From: Maritimibacter sp. 55A14 | GTDB lineage: Bacteria; Pseudomonadota; Alphaproteobacteria; Rhodobacterales; Rhodobacteraceae | Assembly: GCF_003122205.1 (NCBI RefSeq) | Contig: NZ_QEYE01000009.1 | Location: forward strand, 62,001 to 126,000 | Direction of reading: 5' to 3' | DNA length: 64,000 bases | In this document: positions 45,073 to 54,028 of the stretch, one piece after another | Layout: every line of letters starts with the position of its first letter | Position numbering within the stretch: position 1 is the first letter of the stretch | Made by a program: the position numbers and the translations under genes | Notes under the pieces: model-generated | Database searches by the model: none | Told to the model about the DNA's origin: nothing | The model's input: only the letters and a program-made list of their open reading frames with translations

Positions 45073-45552
45073 AAGCGCGCCCCTCCAATCTGCGACATCT
45101 TGCATGGCGCGGAGGTTCTTCCCCTGCTCGCGCGGCCCGTCTGACAACGGGCCATCGGCCGCAATGCGGATAAAGATTTCGGAATGGCGCTCTAGCCGTC
45201 TCGCGCCGACGCCCGTGCGGCATGCATCGAGGAGGTGACGTTCTCGATGCAGAAACTGGATCGCGCGGATTTCGGCGGTGCCATGCGCGCGCTGCGGGGC
45301 TCGCCATTCGATACGGGCGACGTGTCCTTCGCCGGAACGATGTCGAGACGGGGACCGTTCGGCGCGCGGCTGCTGCGGAAGACGGGCACGGCGTTGGCGG
45401 GTTTCTGTTCCGGCGGCTCTACGGCGCGCAGGACCGGGTCCGCTGCCTTGGCGTTTTTCCTGAACATCTTCATGCTGCACCCTCGTCGCACAAAGCCCCA
45501 CCGGAATGGATAGTCCCGAAAAAGGTCGAGAATATGGCGGGCAGCGGGGCTC
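45073..45552. other. Gap with two competing antisense small ORFs
   Basis: These 480 bp have no clearly assignable gene. A plus-strand frame from ATG 45247 (88 codons, strong GGAGGTG ribosome site) and a minus-strand frame from ATG 45473 (93 codons, to 45192) overlap almost completely and have similar third-position GC. At most one is likely to be real. Confidence 0.5.
45247..45513 (+). CDS. Possible small protein (low confidence)
   Basis: The 88-codon frame begins MQKLDRADFGGAMRAL. Its main support is a strong GGAGGTG nine bases before the ATG. The product has no recognisable domain; a hydrophobic stretch near the end (SAALAFFLNIFML) might be a membrane segment. A minus-strand frame over the same bases (45192-45473, starting MKMFRKNAKAADPVL) is about equally plausible, so I cannot choose with confidence. 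Confidence 0.28.
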   Translation: MQKLDRADFGGAMRALRGSPFDTGDVSFAGTMSRRGPFGARLLRKTGTALAGFCSGGSTARRTGSAALAFFLNIFMLHPRRTKPHRNG

Positions 45553-46692
45553 TCACGCGCCTTTCGGCTGCGGCAGCATCCCCTTGTTATAGGGTTTCCA
45601 GTCCTCGATTTCGGGATAGTAGTGCCGGCGCCACGCGCGCACGCGCGGGTTCATCACCCGCTTGTAGAGCGGCGGCACCATCGAAAGCGCGGTCATCGCC
45701 GGATAGCCGTAGGGCAGTTGCGGGGCTTCGCCTTCGGCATGGTTCTGCAACAGCGGGAAGCGCCGGTTCGGCTTGTAGTGATGGTCGGAATGGCGTTGCA
45801 GGTTGATCAGCAGCCAGTTGGAAACCTTCTGCGCCGCGTTCCAGCTATGCCGGGGCTGCACATGCTCATATCGGCCGTCGCCCAGATGTTCGCGAGTCAG
45901 CCCGTAATGCTCGATGTAGTTGACCATCTCCAGTTGCCAGACTGCGATGAAAGCCTGGTAGGCGAAAAGCCCCAGCCCCGCCCAGCCGCCGATGGCGAAG
46001 GCCAGCGCCAGGAAGAGGCCCTGCAAGGCCCAGTAGCGCCAGAAGGGATTGCTGCGATGGTGCCAGGGCAGGTCCTTGCGCGCCAGTTTCGCCTTCTCCG
46101 CGCGGAAGGACGAGACCAGGCATTGCCGCAGCACTCGCGGGAAGAACCGGTGGAAGCCTTCGTTGTAGCGCGCCGTCACCGGGTCGCGCGGGGTGCCGAC
46201 CCAGGAATGGTGCACCAGCAGATGTTCGGACCGGAAATGGCCGTAGAGCGCCATCGCCATCAGCAGGTCGCCCATCCAGCGTTCCAGCCGCGAGCGTTGG
46301 TGCATCAGCTCATGCGCATAGTTGATCCCCACTGTGCCCGAGATCATGCCGACCCCGAAGAAGAGCAGGATCGCCTCCCACCAGGCCAGGTGATCGGTCG
46401 CGCTGACATACCAGATCGTACCGAAGACCGCGCAGAACTCGACCGGGAACCAGACCAGTGTGACCAGCCGGTACCAGAAGAGGTCGGGCTCCGGCGTGTC
46501 GGGGTCCGCGTTCTCCAGGTTCAGCCCGGCGAAGGCATCGAGGATCGAGACGATCACCCAGCCATAGACGGGCAGAAGCGCCAGCGTCCAGCCGCCTTGC
46601 GTCGCGGCGATCATCAGGATCGGAACGAAACTGAGCGATAGCCAGAAGGGCAGCGCGTTGTGCAGTTTCGCGACCTCGGATGCCGGGACCAT
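45553..46692 (-). CDS. AlkB-type membrane monooxygenase / fatty-acid hydroxylase
   Basis: The 379-residue integral membrane di-iron enzyme has the eight-histidine signature: HELMHQ (residues about 130-135), a second box EHLLVHHSWVGTP, and LQRHSDHHYKPNRRF. NYIEHYGL is the additional alkane-hydroxylase box. About six transmembrane helices are seen. AlkB enzymes hydroxylate the terminal carbon of alkanes or fatty acyl chains using rubredoxin electrons; no rubredoxin gene is adjacent. ATG 46692 was chosen because GGAGGTC lies just upstream. Substrate range cannot be fixed from sequence. Confidence 0.9.
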   Translation of the reverse strand: MVPASEVAKLHNALPFWLSLSFVPILMIAATQGGWTLALLPVYGWVIVSILDAFAGLNLENADPDTPEPDLFWYRLVTLVWFPVEFCAVFGTIWYVSATDHLAWWEAILLFFGVGMISGTVGINYAHELMHQRSRLERWMGDLLMAMALYGHFRSEHLLVHHSWVGTPRDPVTARYNEGFHRFFPRVLRQCLVSSFRAEKAKLARKDLPWHHRSNPFWRYWALQGLFLALAFAIGGWAGLGLFAYQAFIAVWQLEMVNYIEHYGLTREHLGDGRYEHVQPRHSWNAAQKVSNWLLINLQRHSDHHYKPNRRFPLLQNHAEGEAPQLPYGYPAMTALSMVPPLYKRVMNPRVRAWRRHYYPEIEDWKPYNKGMLPQPKGA

Positions 46693-46782
46693 CGTGACCT
46701 CCGCCTGTCTCCTCGCCCCCGTGGCGCAGTCTATCCCCATCACCGTGCCTGCACAATCGCGTCGCGGAGGCCTGTCGCCGCG

Positions 46783-47799
46783 TCAGAAGGCATGCCGCGC
46801 CATGTCGAAGACCTTGCGCATCACGGTGGGCAGGTCGCCGGGGCGGAAGGCGGCGGGGTCGAGGAAGACGCAGCCCTCCGGCGCCGCCGCGTCCGGCAGC
46901 CGGGCGGTATGCACGCGCAGGCGCAGGTGGAAATGGGTGAAGGTGTGGCGCACCTCTTCCGGCTGCACCTGCCAATCCGCGGCGACCGGCGGGGCGGGCT
47001 CCGGCGCGGCGGACCAGTGCGATCCGGGCCACCCCAGCATCCCGCCCAGAAGCCCGCGATCCGGACGCCGTTCCAGCAGCCAGGCGCCATCGGCGCGCCG
47101 CGCCACATAGGCATGGCCCAGCCGCACCGGCTTGGGGGCCTTCGCCGCGCGGTGCGGCAGGTCCGCCGTGCGACCGGCGGCGCGCGCCGCGCAGGGCTCG
47201 CGCCAGGGGCAGATGCCACAGGCCGGCGATTTCGGGGTGCAGATCGTGGCGCCCAGGTCCATCACCGCCTGCGCGTAGTCGCCCGGCCGGTTCTGGGGGG
47301 TCAGCGCGGCGGCATGGGCGGCCAGTGCCTTCTTGGCGCCGGGCAGGGGATCCTCCACCGCGTGCAGGCGCGCGATCACCCGTTCCACATTGCCGTCCAC
47401 GACCGTTTCCGGCCGGTCGAAGGCGATGGCCGCGATGGCCGAGGCGGTGTAGGGGCCGATGCCCGGCAGCGCCAGCAGCGCCTCGCGTGTGTCGGGGAAG
47501 CGCCCGGCATGGTCCCGCGCCACCGCGCGGGCGCATTTCAGCAGGTTGCGGGCGCGGGCGTAATAGCCGAGCCCCGCCCATTCGGCCATCACGGCATCGT
47601 CCCCGGCCGCCGCCAGCGCCGCCACGTCGGGCCAGCGCGCGGTGAAGCGCCCGAAATAGCCGCGCACCGCCGCCACCGTCGTCTGCTGGAGCATCACCTC
47701 GGACAGCCAGACGCGGTAGGGATCGGGCCGCACGGCCGCGCCAGGCGGGACGCGCCAGGGCAGATCGCGCGCGTGGCGGTCGTACCAGTCCAGCAACAT
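46783..47799 (-). CDS. mutY: A/G-specific adenine DNA glycosylase
   Basis: The 338-residue MutY has a helix-hairpin-helix (LLALPGIGPYTASAI), catalytic Asp in TVVDGNVERV, and the iron-sulphur cluster cysteines spaced C-x6-C-x2-C-x5-C (CTPKSPACGICPWREPC). A C-terminal Nudix-like domain recognises 8-oxoguanine. ATG 47799 was taken as start; ATG 47823 in frame is possible. It excises adenine mispaired with 8-oxoG. It is divergent from the DciA-like gene, the usual alphaproteobacterial arrangement. Confidence 0.95.
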   Translation of the reverse strand: MLLDWYDRHARDLPWRVPPGAAVRPDPYRVWLSEVMLQQTTVAAVRGYFGRFTARWPDVAALAAAGDDAVMAEWAGLGYYARARNLLKCARAVARDHAGRFPDTREALLALPGIGPYTASAIAAIAFDRPETVVDGNVERVIARLHAVEDPLPGAKKALAAHAAALTPQNRPGDYAQAVMDLGATICTPKSPACGICPWREPCAARAAGRTADLPHRAAKAPKPVRLGHAYVARRADGAWLLERRPDRGLLGGMLGWPGSHWSAAPEPAPPVAADWQVQPEEVRHTFTHFHLRLRVHTARLPDAAAPEGCVFLDPAAFRPGDLPTVMRKVFDMARHAF

Positions 47800-47906
47800 T
47801 CCGCTCAAACCGCCCTCACACAAACTTTATGCCCCCATATTCCGCAAATGTCTGGAACACATGCCCGTGCCGGTTACAATAGGATCAACAGAGCGTAAAG
47901 ACAGGC

Positions 47907-48443
47907 ATGGCCGCCAAACCGAAGACAGAAAAACCGACAGGACATACCCGCCGGAGCCGTGGCTTCGAGCGGACGTCCAGCCTGATCCAGCCTCATCTTC
48001 AGGGCGCGGGGGAGAAGCGCGGTTTCGCGGTGGCGCGGCTTCTGACCCATTGGGCCGATATCGTTGGGGCCGAGACCGCGCGCATCGCCCATCCCGTCAA
48101 GATAGGTTATGGCCGGCAGGGGTTCGGCGCCACGCTGACCGTGCTGACCACCGGCGCCAACGCGCCGATGCTCCAGGCCGAGGAGCCGAAGATCCGCGCC
48201 CGCGTGAATGCCTGCTACGGCTATAACGCCATCTCCCGTATCCGCATCACCCAGACCGCACCCGAAGGCTTCGCCGAGGCGCAGGCGGCTTTTGCCGGGG
48301 CGACGCCCGCCGCCGCGCCCGCCGCGCCGTCGCCGCAGATCCGCCAGGCCGCGCATGAAACCGCCGAGGGCGTGCATGACGAGGGGCTGCGCAGCGCGCT
48401 GGAAGCGCTGGCGCGGAACGTGTTAACCCGCAACACCCAATAG
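47907..48443 (+). CDS. DciA-like DUF721 protein
   Basis: The 178-residue protein has an N-terminal DUF721 domain (LLTHWADIVGAETARIAHPVK, residues about 45-65) and an Ala/Pro-rich linker before a helical C-terminus. DUF721 proteins of the DciA type are helicase-loading factors that act on the replicative DnaB helicase in bacteria lacking DnaC. Location between mutY and a DsbA-like gene is typical for alphaproteobacteria. A direct replication role here is inferred from the family. Confidence 0.85.
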   Translation: MAAKPKTEKPTGHTRRSRGFERTSSLIQPHLQGAGEKRGFAVARLLTHWADIVGAETARIAHPVKIGYGRQGFGATLTVLTTGANAPMLQAEEPKIRARVNACYGYNAISRIRITQTAPEGFAEAQAAFAGATPAAAPAAPSPQIRQAAHETAEGVHDEGLRSALEALARNVLTRNTQ

Positions 48444-48463
48444 ACCACAGGAAGGGCCCTTTC

Positions 48464-49099
48464 ATGGACCGCAGACGTTTCATCGCCACGCTTCCCGCCG
48501 CCATGCTGAGCCTCGGGGCCGGCAGTTTCTTCAGCGCAGCCCTGGCGCAGAGCGCCGACGATGTTGACACCTCGGGCATCGAGGATATGGCGCTTGGCGA
48601 CGCGAACGCCTCCGTCAAGGTGATCGAATACGCCTCCTTCACCTGCCCGCATTGCGCGAATTTCCACAAGACCGTCTTCGGCAAGCTGAAGGCCGACTAC
48701 ATCGACACCGGCAAGATCCATTTCATCCACCGCGAGGTCTATTTCGACCGGTTCGGGCTATGGGCCGCGATGGTCGCGCGCTGCGGAGGGCCGGAGCGGT
48801 ATTTCGGCATTGCCGACATGATCTACGAGCGCCAGCGCGAATGGCTCTCGGGCGAGGACGCCAGCCAGATCGTCGGCAACCTGCGCAAGCTGGGCAAGAT
48901 CGCAGGTATTGGCGACGCGGAACTCGACGCCTGCCTGTCGGACCAGCAGCATGCCGAGGCGCTGGTGGCCCGCTACCAGGAGACCGCGAAAGCCGACGAC
49001 ATCACCTCCACGCCCAGCTTCGTCATCAATGGCGACAAATTTTCCAATATGAGTTACGAGGATTTCTCCTCCGTTCTCGACGACAAGCTGGGAAGCTGA
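48464..49099 (+). CDS. DsbA-family thiol-disulfide oxidoreductase (Com1-like)
   Basis: The 211-residue exported thioredoxin-fold protein has a signal with twin arginines (DRRRFIAT) and a hydrophobic core, cleaved around ALAQS. The active site is CPHC (residues about 63-66) in SFTCPHCANF, and the cis-proline loop is STPSFVING near residue 183. It oxidises or isomerises disulphides in the periplasm. GGAAGGGCC precedes ATG 48464. It lies 20 bp after the DciA-like gene, as in other alphaproteobacteria. Confidence 0.92.
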   Translation: MDRRRFIATLPAAMLSLGAGSFFSAALAQSADDVDTSGIEDMALGDANASVKVIEYASFTCPHCANFHKTVFGKLKADYIDTGKIHFIHREVYFDRFGLWAAMVARCGGPERYFGIADMIYERQREWLSGEDASQIVGNLRKLGKIAGIGDAELDACLSDQQHAEALVARYQETAKADDITSTPSFVINGDKFSNMSYEDFSSVLDDKLGS

Positions 49100-49203
49100 C
49101 CGGACCCGCGCGCGAACTATTGAATGAGGCGCCGTGCAAATGCGTTGGGCGCGCGCGCGAAGTTCTGCTACAGCGGGATGCGGTCGATCGGAGTTACGCC
49201 TGC

Positions 49204-49274
49204 CCCGCCCCGGACTTGATCCGGGGCCTTGCACCCAAGGGATGAAAGAGGCCCCGGATCAAGTCCGGGGCGGG
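49204..49274. repeat. REP-like palindromic element (25-bp arms)
   Basis: Two perfect inverted arms (49204-49228 and 49250-49274) surround a 21-base loop. The core CCCGGACTTGATCCGGG is itself palindromic in part, and this type of sequence occurs as a dispersed intergenic repeat in many alphaproteobacteria. It lies between the DsbA-like gene and the DMT exporter gene and could also act as a transcript-end hairpin. Confidence 0.8.
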
Positions 49275-49343
49275 TGAGGATGATGCCGGTCGAACGCGCC
49301 GCGCAATAGGGCGTTGCGAGCCCGGTATCTTCAGGTGGCCCGC

Positions 49344-50354
49344 ATGGTCAGCCGTCTTTCCGCAATCGACATCCTCATGGGCGTCTCCGTCGCCCTGATC
49401 TGGGGCATGGGTTTCGTCTTTTCCAAGGCCGCGATCGCGCATTTTCCGCCGATCCTGCTGATGGCCTTCCGCTTCTCCGTCACGGCGCTGGCACTGGTGT
49501 GGTTCGTGCGCCCGCCGCTGGCCCATATCGGGCGCCTCGCGCTGATCGCCTTCATCGCGTCTGCTGTGCAGTACAGCCTGACATTCACGGGGCTCAAGGG
49601 GCTCGATGCCTCGGTCGCGGTGCTGGTGGTGCAGCTCGAAGTGCCCTTCCTGGTGCTGATCGGGGCGGTCGCGCTGCGCGAGCGTCCGGGCCTGCGCAAA
49701 TGGCTGGGCATCGCGCTGGCCTTCGCGGGCGTCGCGCTGATCGCGGGCGAACCAAGCGTCGCCAGCGCCTGGGTGTCGGTCCTGCTGGTCGTCTCGGGCG
49801 CCTTCGTCTGGGCGGTGGGGCAAGCGATGATCCGTGCGCTGGAGGATATCGACGGCCTGACCGTGACCGCCTGGATCGCGGTCTGCGCCGCGCCGCAGCT
49901 CTTTGTGATGTCGCTCATTTTCGAGACCGGCCATGTCGCGGCGATCCGCAGCGCCGACTGGGTGGTCTGGGGCACGGTGGTCTATCTGGGCCTGGTCATG
50001 ACGGCGCTGGGCTATGGCATGTGGAATGTGCTCGTGCGGCGTCACCCGGTCAGCCAGGTCGCGCCCTTCCTGCTCCTGCTGCCGGTCTTCTCGATCCTTG
50101 CGAGCGGGATCTTCCTGGGCGAGGTGTTGACCGCGCAGTCGCTGGCGGGTGGCGCGGTGGTGATTGCGGGGCTGGCGGTGATCCTGGTCGAACGCTGGCC
50201 GCTGCCGCGTACCGCCGTCGCTGCCGTGCCTGCCGTCGCACCCGCCCCGATACCAGCCGCCGTTCCCGCGGCCGTCATTCCGCCGACGAATGCAGGGCCG
50301 GACGGTATCCCGCCACCAGCACCGCCACGCAAGGACGCGGGGTCAGCACCGTGA
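49344..50354 (+). CDS. DMT-superfamily transporter (EamA repeats)
   Basis: The 336-residue protein has ten transmembrane helices arranged as two EamA repeats (residues about 5-145 and 148-290). VSVALIWGMGFVFSKAAIAH and GLKGLDASVAVLVVQLEVPF are typical. Family members export amino acids or metabolites. ATG 49344 follows AGGTGG. After the last helix the protein continues with a 45-residue Pro/Ala-rich tail that overlaps the end of the opposite gene by 80 bases, suggesting a lost original stop codon. Confidence 0.88.
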   Translation: MVSRLSAIDILMGVSVALIWGMGFVFSKAAIAHFPPILLMAFRFSVTALALVWFVRPPLAHIGRLALIAFIASAVQYSLTFTGLKGLDASVAVLVVQLEVPFLVLIGAVALRERPGLRKWLGIALAFAGVALIAGEPSVASAWVSVLLVVSGAFVWAVGQAMIRALEDIDGLTVTAWIAVCAAPQLFVMSLIFETGHVAAIRSADWVVWGTVVYLGLVMTALGYGMWNVLVRRHPVSQVAPFLLLLPVFSILASGIFLGEVLTAQSLAGGAVVIAGLAVILVERWPLPRTAVAAVPAVAPAPIPAAVPAAVIPPTNAGPDGIPPPAPPRKDAGSAP

Positions 50355-50895
50355 CGCGGCCGCTTGCCGGGCGCGGCGCGGGCGCGCCGTAGCCTTCCGG
50401 CGCATAGGGCAGCAGACGGTCGCGCAGGACCAGATGCGGCGCGCCCGCCCAGTGGATGAAGGTTCCCTCCGGCAGGTGCCCCATATCGGCTTCATGGGTG
50501 ATCTGCGCCCGGTTCCGCCGTACCCGTGCGATGTGCAGCGCGCCGTCGATCTCCGTCGCGCCGGGTCGCGTGCCGAAAGCCTCCTGCCAGGCGTCCCGGA
50601 AACGCTCGTAATCCGCGCGGCGGCATTCGGCGCAGGGCCGGTGTCCGGCGGCCAGCGAAACCGCCTCGTCGAGGAAGAATAGCTCTGTATAGCGGCCGGG
50701 CTGCATGACCGCGCGGTGGCGGCCGCGAAACTCCAGCCGGCAGGCGATCCAGTTGCGGTGCCTCCAGCGCGCGGTGCCGAGCCGCTGCGCCGCGTCGTGC
50801 AGGATGCCGCGATTGCCCATCAGCCCGCCGCGTGCCGCGACCGCGATGATCCGGCCTTCCGGCGTGACGCGGTTCTGCAACGGCTCCGTGCGCAT
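50275..50895 (-). CDS. Conserved hypothetical protein with HRPCAECRR motif
   Basis: The 206-residue soluble protein shows conserved-looking blocks (RVTPEGRIIAVAARGGLMGNRGILHD, ARWRHRNWIACRLEFRGR, RYTELFFLDEAVSLAAGHRPCAECRRADYERF region, residues about 45-110). The CxxC in HRPCAECRR could bind metal. ATG 50895 overlaps the stop of the upstream enoyl-CoA hydratase gene (TGATG), so it is co-translated with it. The 3' end runs 80 bases into the convergent DMT gene. I recognise the family only as widespread and uncharacterised. Confidence 0.75.
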   Translation of the reverse strand: MRTEPLQNRVTPEGRIIAVAARGGLMGNRGILHDAAQRLGTARWRHRNWIACRLEFRGRHRAVMQPGRYTELFFLDEAVSLAAGHRPCAECRRADYERFRDAWQEAFGTRPGATEIDGALHIARVRRNRAQITHEADMGHLPEGTFIHWAGAPHLVLRDRLLPYAPEGYGAPAPRPASGRVTVLTPRPCVAVLVAGYRPALHSSAE

Positions 50896-51512
50896 CACGG
50901 GGTGCAGAGTCGCTTGATCGCGCCCAGAACATCGGCCTTGCCGGCCTCGGCATCGGCGGCCAGCGCATCGACCTCCGCCGTCAGCCCGTCGGCCGCCGTC
51001 ACCCGGTCCACCAGCCCGAAGGCCAGCGCCTCGGCGGCGGTCAGCTTCGCGCCGCCCGCCAGCACGAGCTTGGCGCGCGCCGGACCCATCAGCGCCACCA
51101 TGCGCCCCGGATCCGAAGGCTGCGGAAGGAAGCCCAGCTTCATCACCGGGTAGAAGAACCGGGCCCCTTCGACCGCGACACGCAGATCGCAGGCCAGCGC
51201 CATGCCGAAGGCTCCGCCCGCCAGCGTGCCGTTGAGCGCCGCGACGGTCAGGCAGGGCAGCGCGGCGATCCGGGCCGACAGGCGTTCCCAGACCGCGTCC
51301 GTGGCCAGCCCGGCGCGGGCCTCCTCCAGATCGGCGCCGGCGCTGAAGACCCGGCCCGCGCCGGTCAGGACCAGCACGCGAATACCCGCTTCCGCAGCCC
51401 CGGCCACGTGCGCATCGAGGCTCTCCATCATGTCACGGGTGAGGGAATTGGCCTTGTCGGACCGGTCCAGCGTCAGGGTCCAGCGCGCCGCGCCCTTGTC
51501 GAGCCGGATCAT
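50895..51512 (-). CDS. Enoyl-CoA hydratase/isomerase family protein
   Basis: The 205-residue crotonase-fold protein is shorter than the usual 255-260 residues, lacking part of the C-terminal helical region. The oxyanion motif AGADLEEARAG and second oxyanion glycine in LNGTLAGGAFGMALACDLRV are present. The usual catalytic Glu pair is not both obvious. ATG 51512 overlaps the SDR stop (ATGA). It likely acts on an acyl-CoA in a small pathway with the SDR upstream. Confidence 0.85.
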   Translation of the reverse strand: MIRLDKGAARWTLTLDRSDKANSLTRDMMESLDAHVAGAAEAGIRVLVLTGAGRVFSAGADLEEARAGLATDAVWERLSARIAALPCLTVAALNGTLAGGAFGMALACDLRVAVEGARFFYPVMKLGFLPQPSDPGRMVALMGPARAKLVLAGGAKLTAAEALAFGLVDRVTAADGLTAEVDALAADAEAGKADVLGAIKRLCTP

Positions 51513-52273
51513 GCGACCAGCCCGATGCGGCGGCGGATCGCCTCGTCGCGGAGCGACACTTCCTGCCCGGCGAATTCCTCGGCATCCGGGCCGCACATCC
51601 AGACCAGCGCCTCGGCCGGCCATTCCGGCGGGATATGCTCCGACCAGTCCAGACGGCTGACCGGATTCACGCCCGAAGCCCTGATCTCGCGCTGCATGTC
51701 GGTGGCGACGGTGCCGGGAGAGAGGCCCATCGCGCGGATGCCCTGCGCGCGGCCTTCCTTGTCGGCGCAGCGCGTCAGCATCGCCGCGCCGGCCTTGGAG
51801 GCGCAGTAATGACTCCAGCCCTCCAGCGGGTTATGCGCGGCACCCGACGATATGGTGATGATCGTGCCGCCGCCCTGTGCCTGCATCGCTGGCATCGCCG
51901 CGCGCATGCCGTGGAAGATGCCCTTGAGGTTGATGTCGATCACCCGTCCCCAGGCCTCGGGGTCAATCGCGGATATCGGGCCGATCGGCTCGATCACCCC
52001 GGCATTGCCGATCAGCACATCGACGCGGCCGAACGTCTTTTGCGCGGCGCGGATCGCGGCCTCCATGTCGCCGTATATCGCCACGTCGCAGCGTTGGGCG
52101 AGGGCCTGCCCGCCGCTGCGGGTGATCTCCTCGGCCAGGGCGGTGATTTCTTCGGTGGAGCGCGCCAGAAGCACGACCTGCGCCCCCAGAGCCGCGAAGC
52201 GCCGCGCCGCCGCGGCGCCGATCCCGCGGCTCGCGCCGGTGATCAGAACCGTCTTTCCCGTAATCGCCGTCAT
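51509..52273 (-). CDS. Short-chain dehydrogenase/reductase
   Basis: The 254-residue SDR has the NAD(P) motif TGASRGIGAAAARRF, structural NAGVIEPIG, and a catalytic Ser-Tyr-Lys triad (SSGAAH with YCASKAG). It oxidises or reduces a hydroxyl/keto group. It is the first gene of a three-gene minus-strand operon with overlapping stops and starts (SDR, enoyl-CoA hydratase-like, hypothetical). Confidence 0.9.
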   Translation of the reverse strand: MTAITGKTVLITGASRGIGAAAARRFAALGAQVVLLARSTEEITALAEEITRSGGQALAQRCDVAIYGDMEAAIRAAQKTFGRVDVLIGNAGVIEPIGPISAIDPEAWGRVIDINLKGIFHGMRAAMPAMQAQGGGTIITISSGAAHNPLEGWSHYCASKAGAAMLTRCADKEGRAQGIRAMGLSPGTVATDMQREIRASGVNPVSRLDWSEHIPPEWPAEALVWMCGPDAEEFAGQEVSLRDEAIRRRIGLVA

Positions 52274-52420
52274 CGTGTCCTCCGTAGCCGCACCGGCCCT
52301 GATTATCCCAGCGTCGCGCCTGTTTCCAGTCCGCGGCCGCAGTGTTTCGGCCCGTTGGGTCTTGACCCTGCGGCGGGGGCACCCGATCCTTAAGCCAACC
52401 TATCTCCAAAAGGATTTTGC

Positions 52421-53926
52421 ATGAAACTCACCGTCATTCCGATCCTGGCGCTTGGCGTCACTGCGATCACCGCCACGGCCGCCAGCGCGGATGTCAATGC
52501 CCGCGAGGTCTGGGAGGCCTGGAAGTCCATGTCCGGCCATGTGGGGCAGACACTGGCGGCGGGCTCCGAAGACATGGACGGCAACACGCTGGTGCTGGGC
52601 GACGTCACCGCCACGAGCATCCAGTCAGAGGCCAACGCCACATCGCGGGTCGAGTGGATACGCCTGCGCGAACGCGGCGACGGAACCGTCGAGATGACCA
52701 TGTCGCCGGACCAGCGGGTCGTCGGCTCGGCCGAGGCCGAGGACGGCAAGCCCGCGGAGTTCGACATAACCCTGAGCTATGACGACTACCGCGTATTGAT
52801 CAGCGGGACGCCGGAACGGATGATCCACGACTACGAGATCGGGCGCCTCGGGATCGACGATGCAAGTATCGAGGTGGAGGGCGAACAAGCGCCCCTGGTC
52901 CTGAATTTCACCCTGACATCGCTTGCGGGCCAGTACATCGCCGAGAATATCGGCGGGCCGAAGCTGCGCCTGACCGGCGACGGCACGGCGGACAGCATGA
53001 AGGTGAAAATTAATTTCGTCGATCCGTCGAAGGACTCGACGCTCGACATGGATATAGCTGCGACCGGAATCGCCGCGACCTTCTCCGGCGATCTGGTGAA
53101 CATGGCGACGGTCGTCAATCCGTTCGCCGCCGGCGGGAGCTACAGGTTCGACTCCGAGGTTGCGACGATGACTTCTGCCGTCGAAGTCGTCGAGGACGGC
53201 GAGACCGTTCAGGTCGAGAGCGTCGGCAAGGCCGGCACGTTCGATCTGTCCGCGGCGGCCGAGGAACTGAGCTATGCCAGCGATGTCGAGTCGCTGGATT
53301 ACACGATCCGCGCCTCGGAAATGCCGTTCCCCGAACTCAAGGCCTCGATCGGCCGCACCGCTTTCAAGCTGCTCTTCCCGACCGCGAAGACCGAGGAGCC
53401 GCGGGATTTCGAGCTGCTTTACAGCATGCGCGATCTCGTGATCGACGAACGGCTCTGGATGATGCTGGACCCCGGCAACGCGCTGGAACACGGGCCCGCC
53501 ACGCTGATCGTCGATCTGACGGGCAAGGCCCGGATGCTGGTCGACATGATGAGCAATCCGCACGCGATGGAAAACCTCGATGGCCCGCCCGCCGAACTCG
53601 AAGAACTGAAGCTGCGGAAATTGCAGCTTACCGTGGGCGGGGCAGAACTGACCGGCGACGGCGCCTTCACCTTCGACAACAGCAAGACCGAGATGATGAA
53701 CGGCTTTCCGCAGCCAGACGGCGCTGTGGACCTGAAACTCGTGGGCGGCAACGCGCTGCTCGACAATCTGGTGAAGATGGGCCTGGTGCCCGAGGAACAG
53801 ATGATGGGCGTGCGGATGATGATGGCCATGTTCACCGTGCCAGGGCAGGACGCGGATACTGTAACCTCGCGCATCGAGGTCACGCCGGAAGGCAAGATCC
53901 TCGCCAACGGCCAGCCGCTGAACTGA
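52421..53926 (+). CDS. Secreted DUF2125-family protein
   Basis: The 501-residue protein has a signal peptide (residues 1-23, ending ASA) and an otherwise soluble, beta-rich acidic body resembling DUF2125 proteins of alphaproteobacteria. Repeated segments (SYDDYRVLISG, NFTLTSLAGQYIA, LRKLQLTVGGAELTGDGAFTF) resemble long repeat-beta lipid-transfer or AsmA-like folds. It probably resides in the periplasm or outer-membrane inner face. AAAAGGA precedes ATG 52421. Function unknown. Confidence 0.8.
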   Translation: MKLTVIPILALGVTAITATAASADVNAREVWEAWKSMSGHVGQTLAAGSEDMDGNTLVLGDVTATSIQSEANATSRVEWIRLRERGDGTVEMTMSPDQRVVGSAEAEDGKPAEFDITLSYDDYRVLISGTPERMIHDYEIGRLGIDDASIEVEGEQAPLVLNFTLTSLAGQYIAENIGGPKLRLTGDGTADSMKVKINFVDPSKDSTLDMDIAATGIAATFSGDLVNMATVVNPFAAGGSYRFDSEVATMTSAVEVVEDGETVQVESVGKAGTFDLSAAAEELSYASDVESLDYTIRASEMPFPELKASIGRTAFKLLFPTAKTEEPRDFELLYSMRDLVIDERLWMMLDPGNALEHGPATLIVDLTGKARMLVDMMSNPHAMENLDGPPAELEELKLRKLQLTVGGAELTGDGAFTFDNSKTEMMNGFPQPDGAVDLKLVGGNALLDNLVKMGLVPEEQMMGVRMMMAMFTVPGQDADTVTSRIEVTPEGKILANGQPLN

Positions 53927-53944
53927 TCCGCCTCGCGCGGGGAC

Positions 53945-53967
53945 CCGGCCCGTTTGCCGTGGGCCGG
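53945..53967 (+). terminator. Hairpin after DUF2125 gene
   Basis: CCGGCCC and GGGCCGG pair around a 9-base loop, 19 bp after the stop. There is no T-run, so it may be a weak or factor-dependent terminator. Confidence 0.35.
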
Positions 53968-54028
53968 CCTTGCGGGGCGTGCCGCGAATGCGCTAACCCG
54001 GCGCCGGGCTTCCTTGACAGGACATGAC

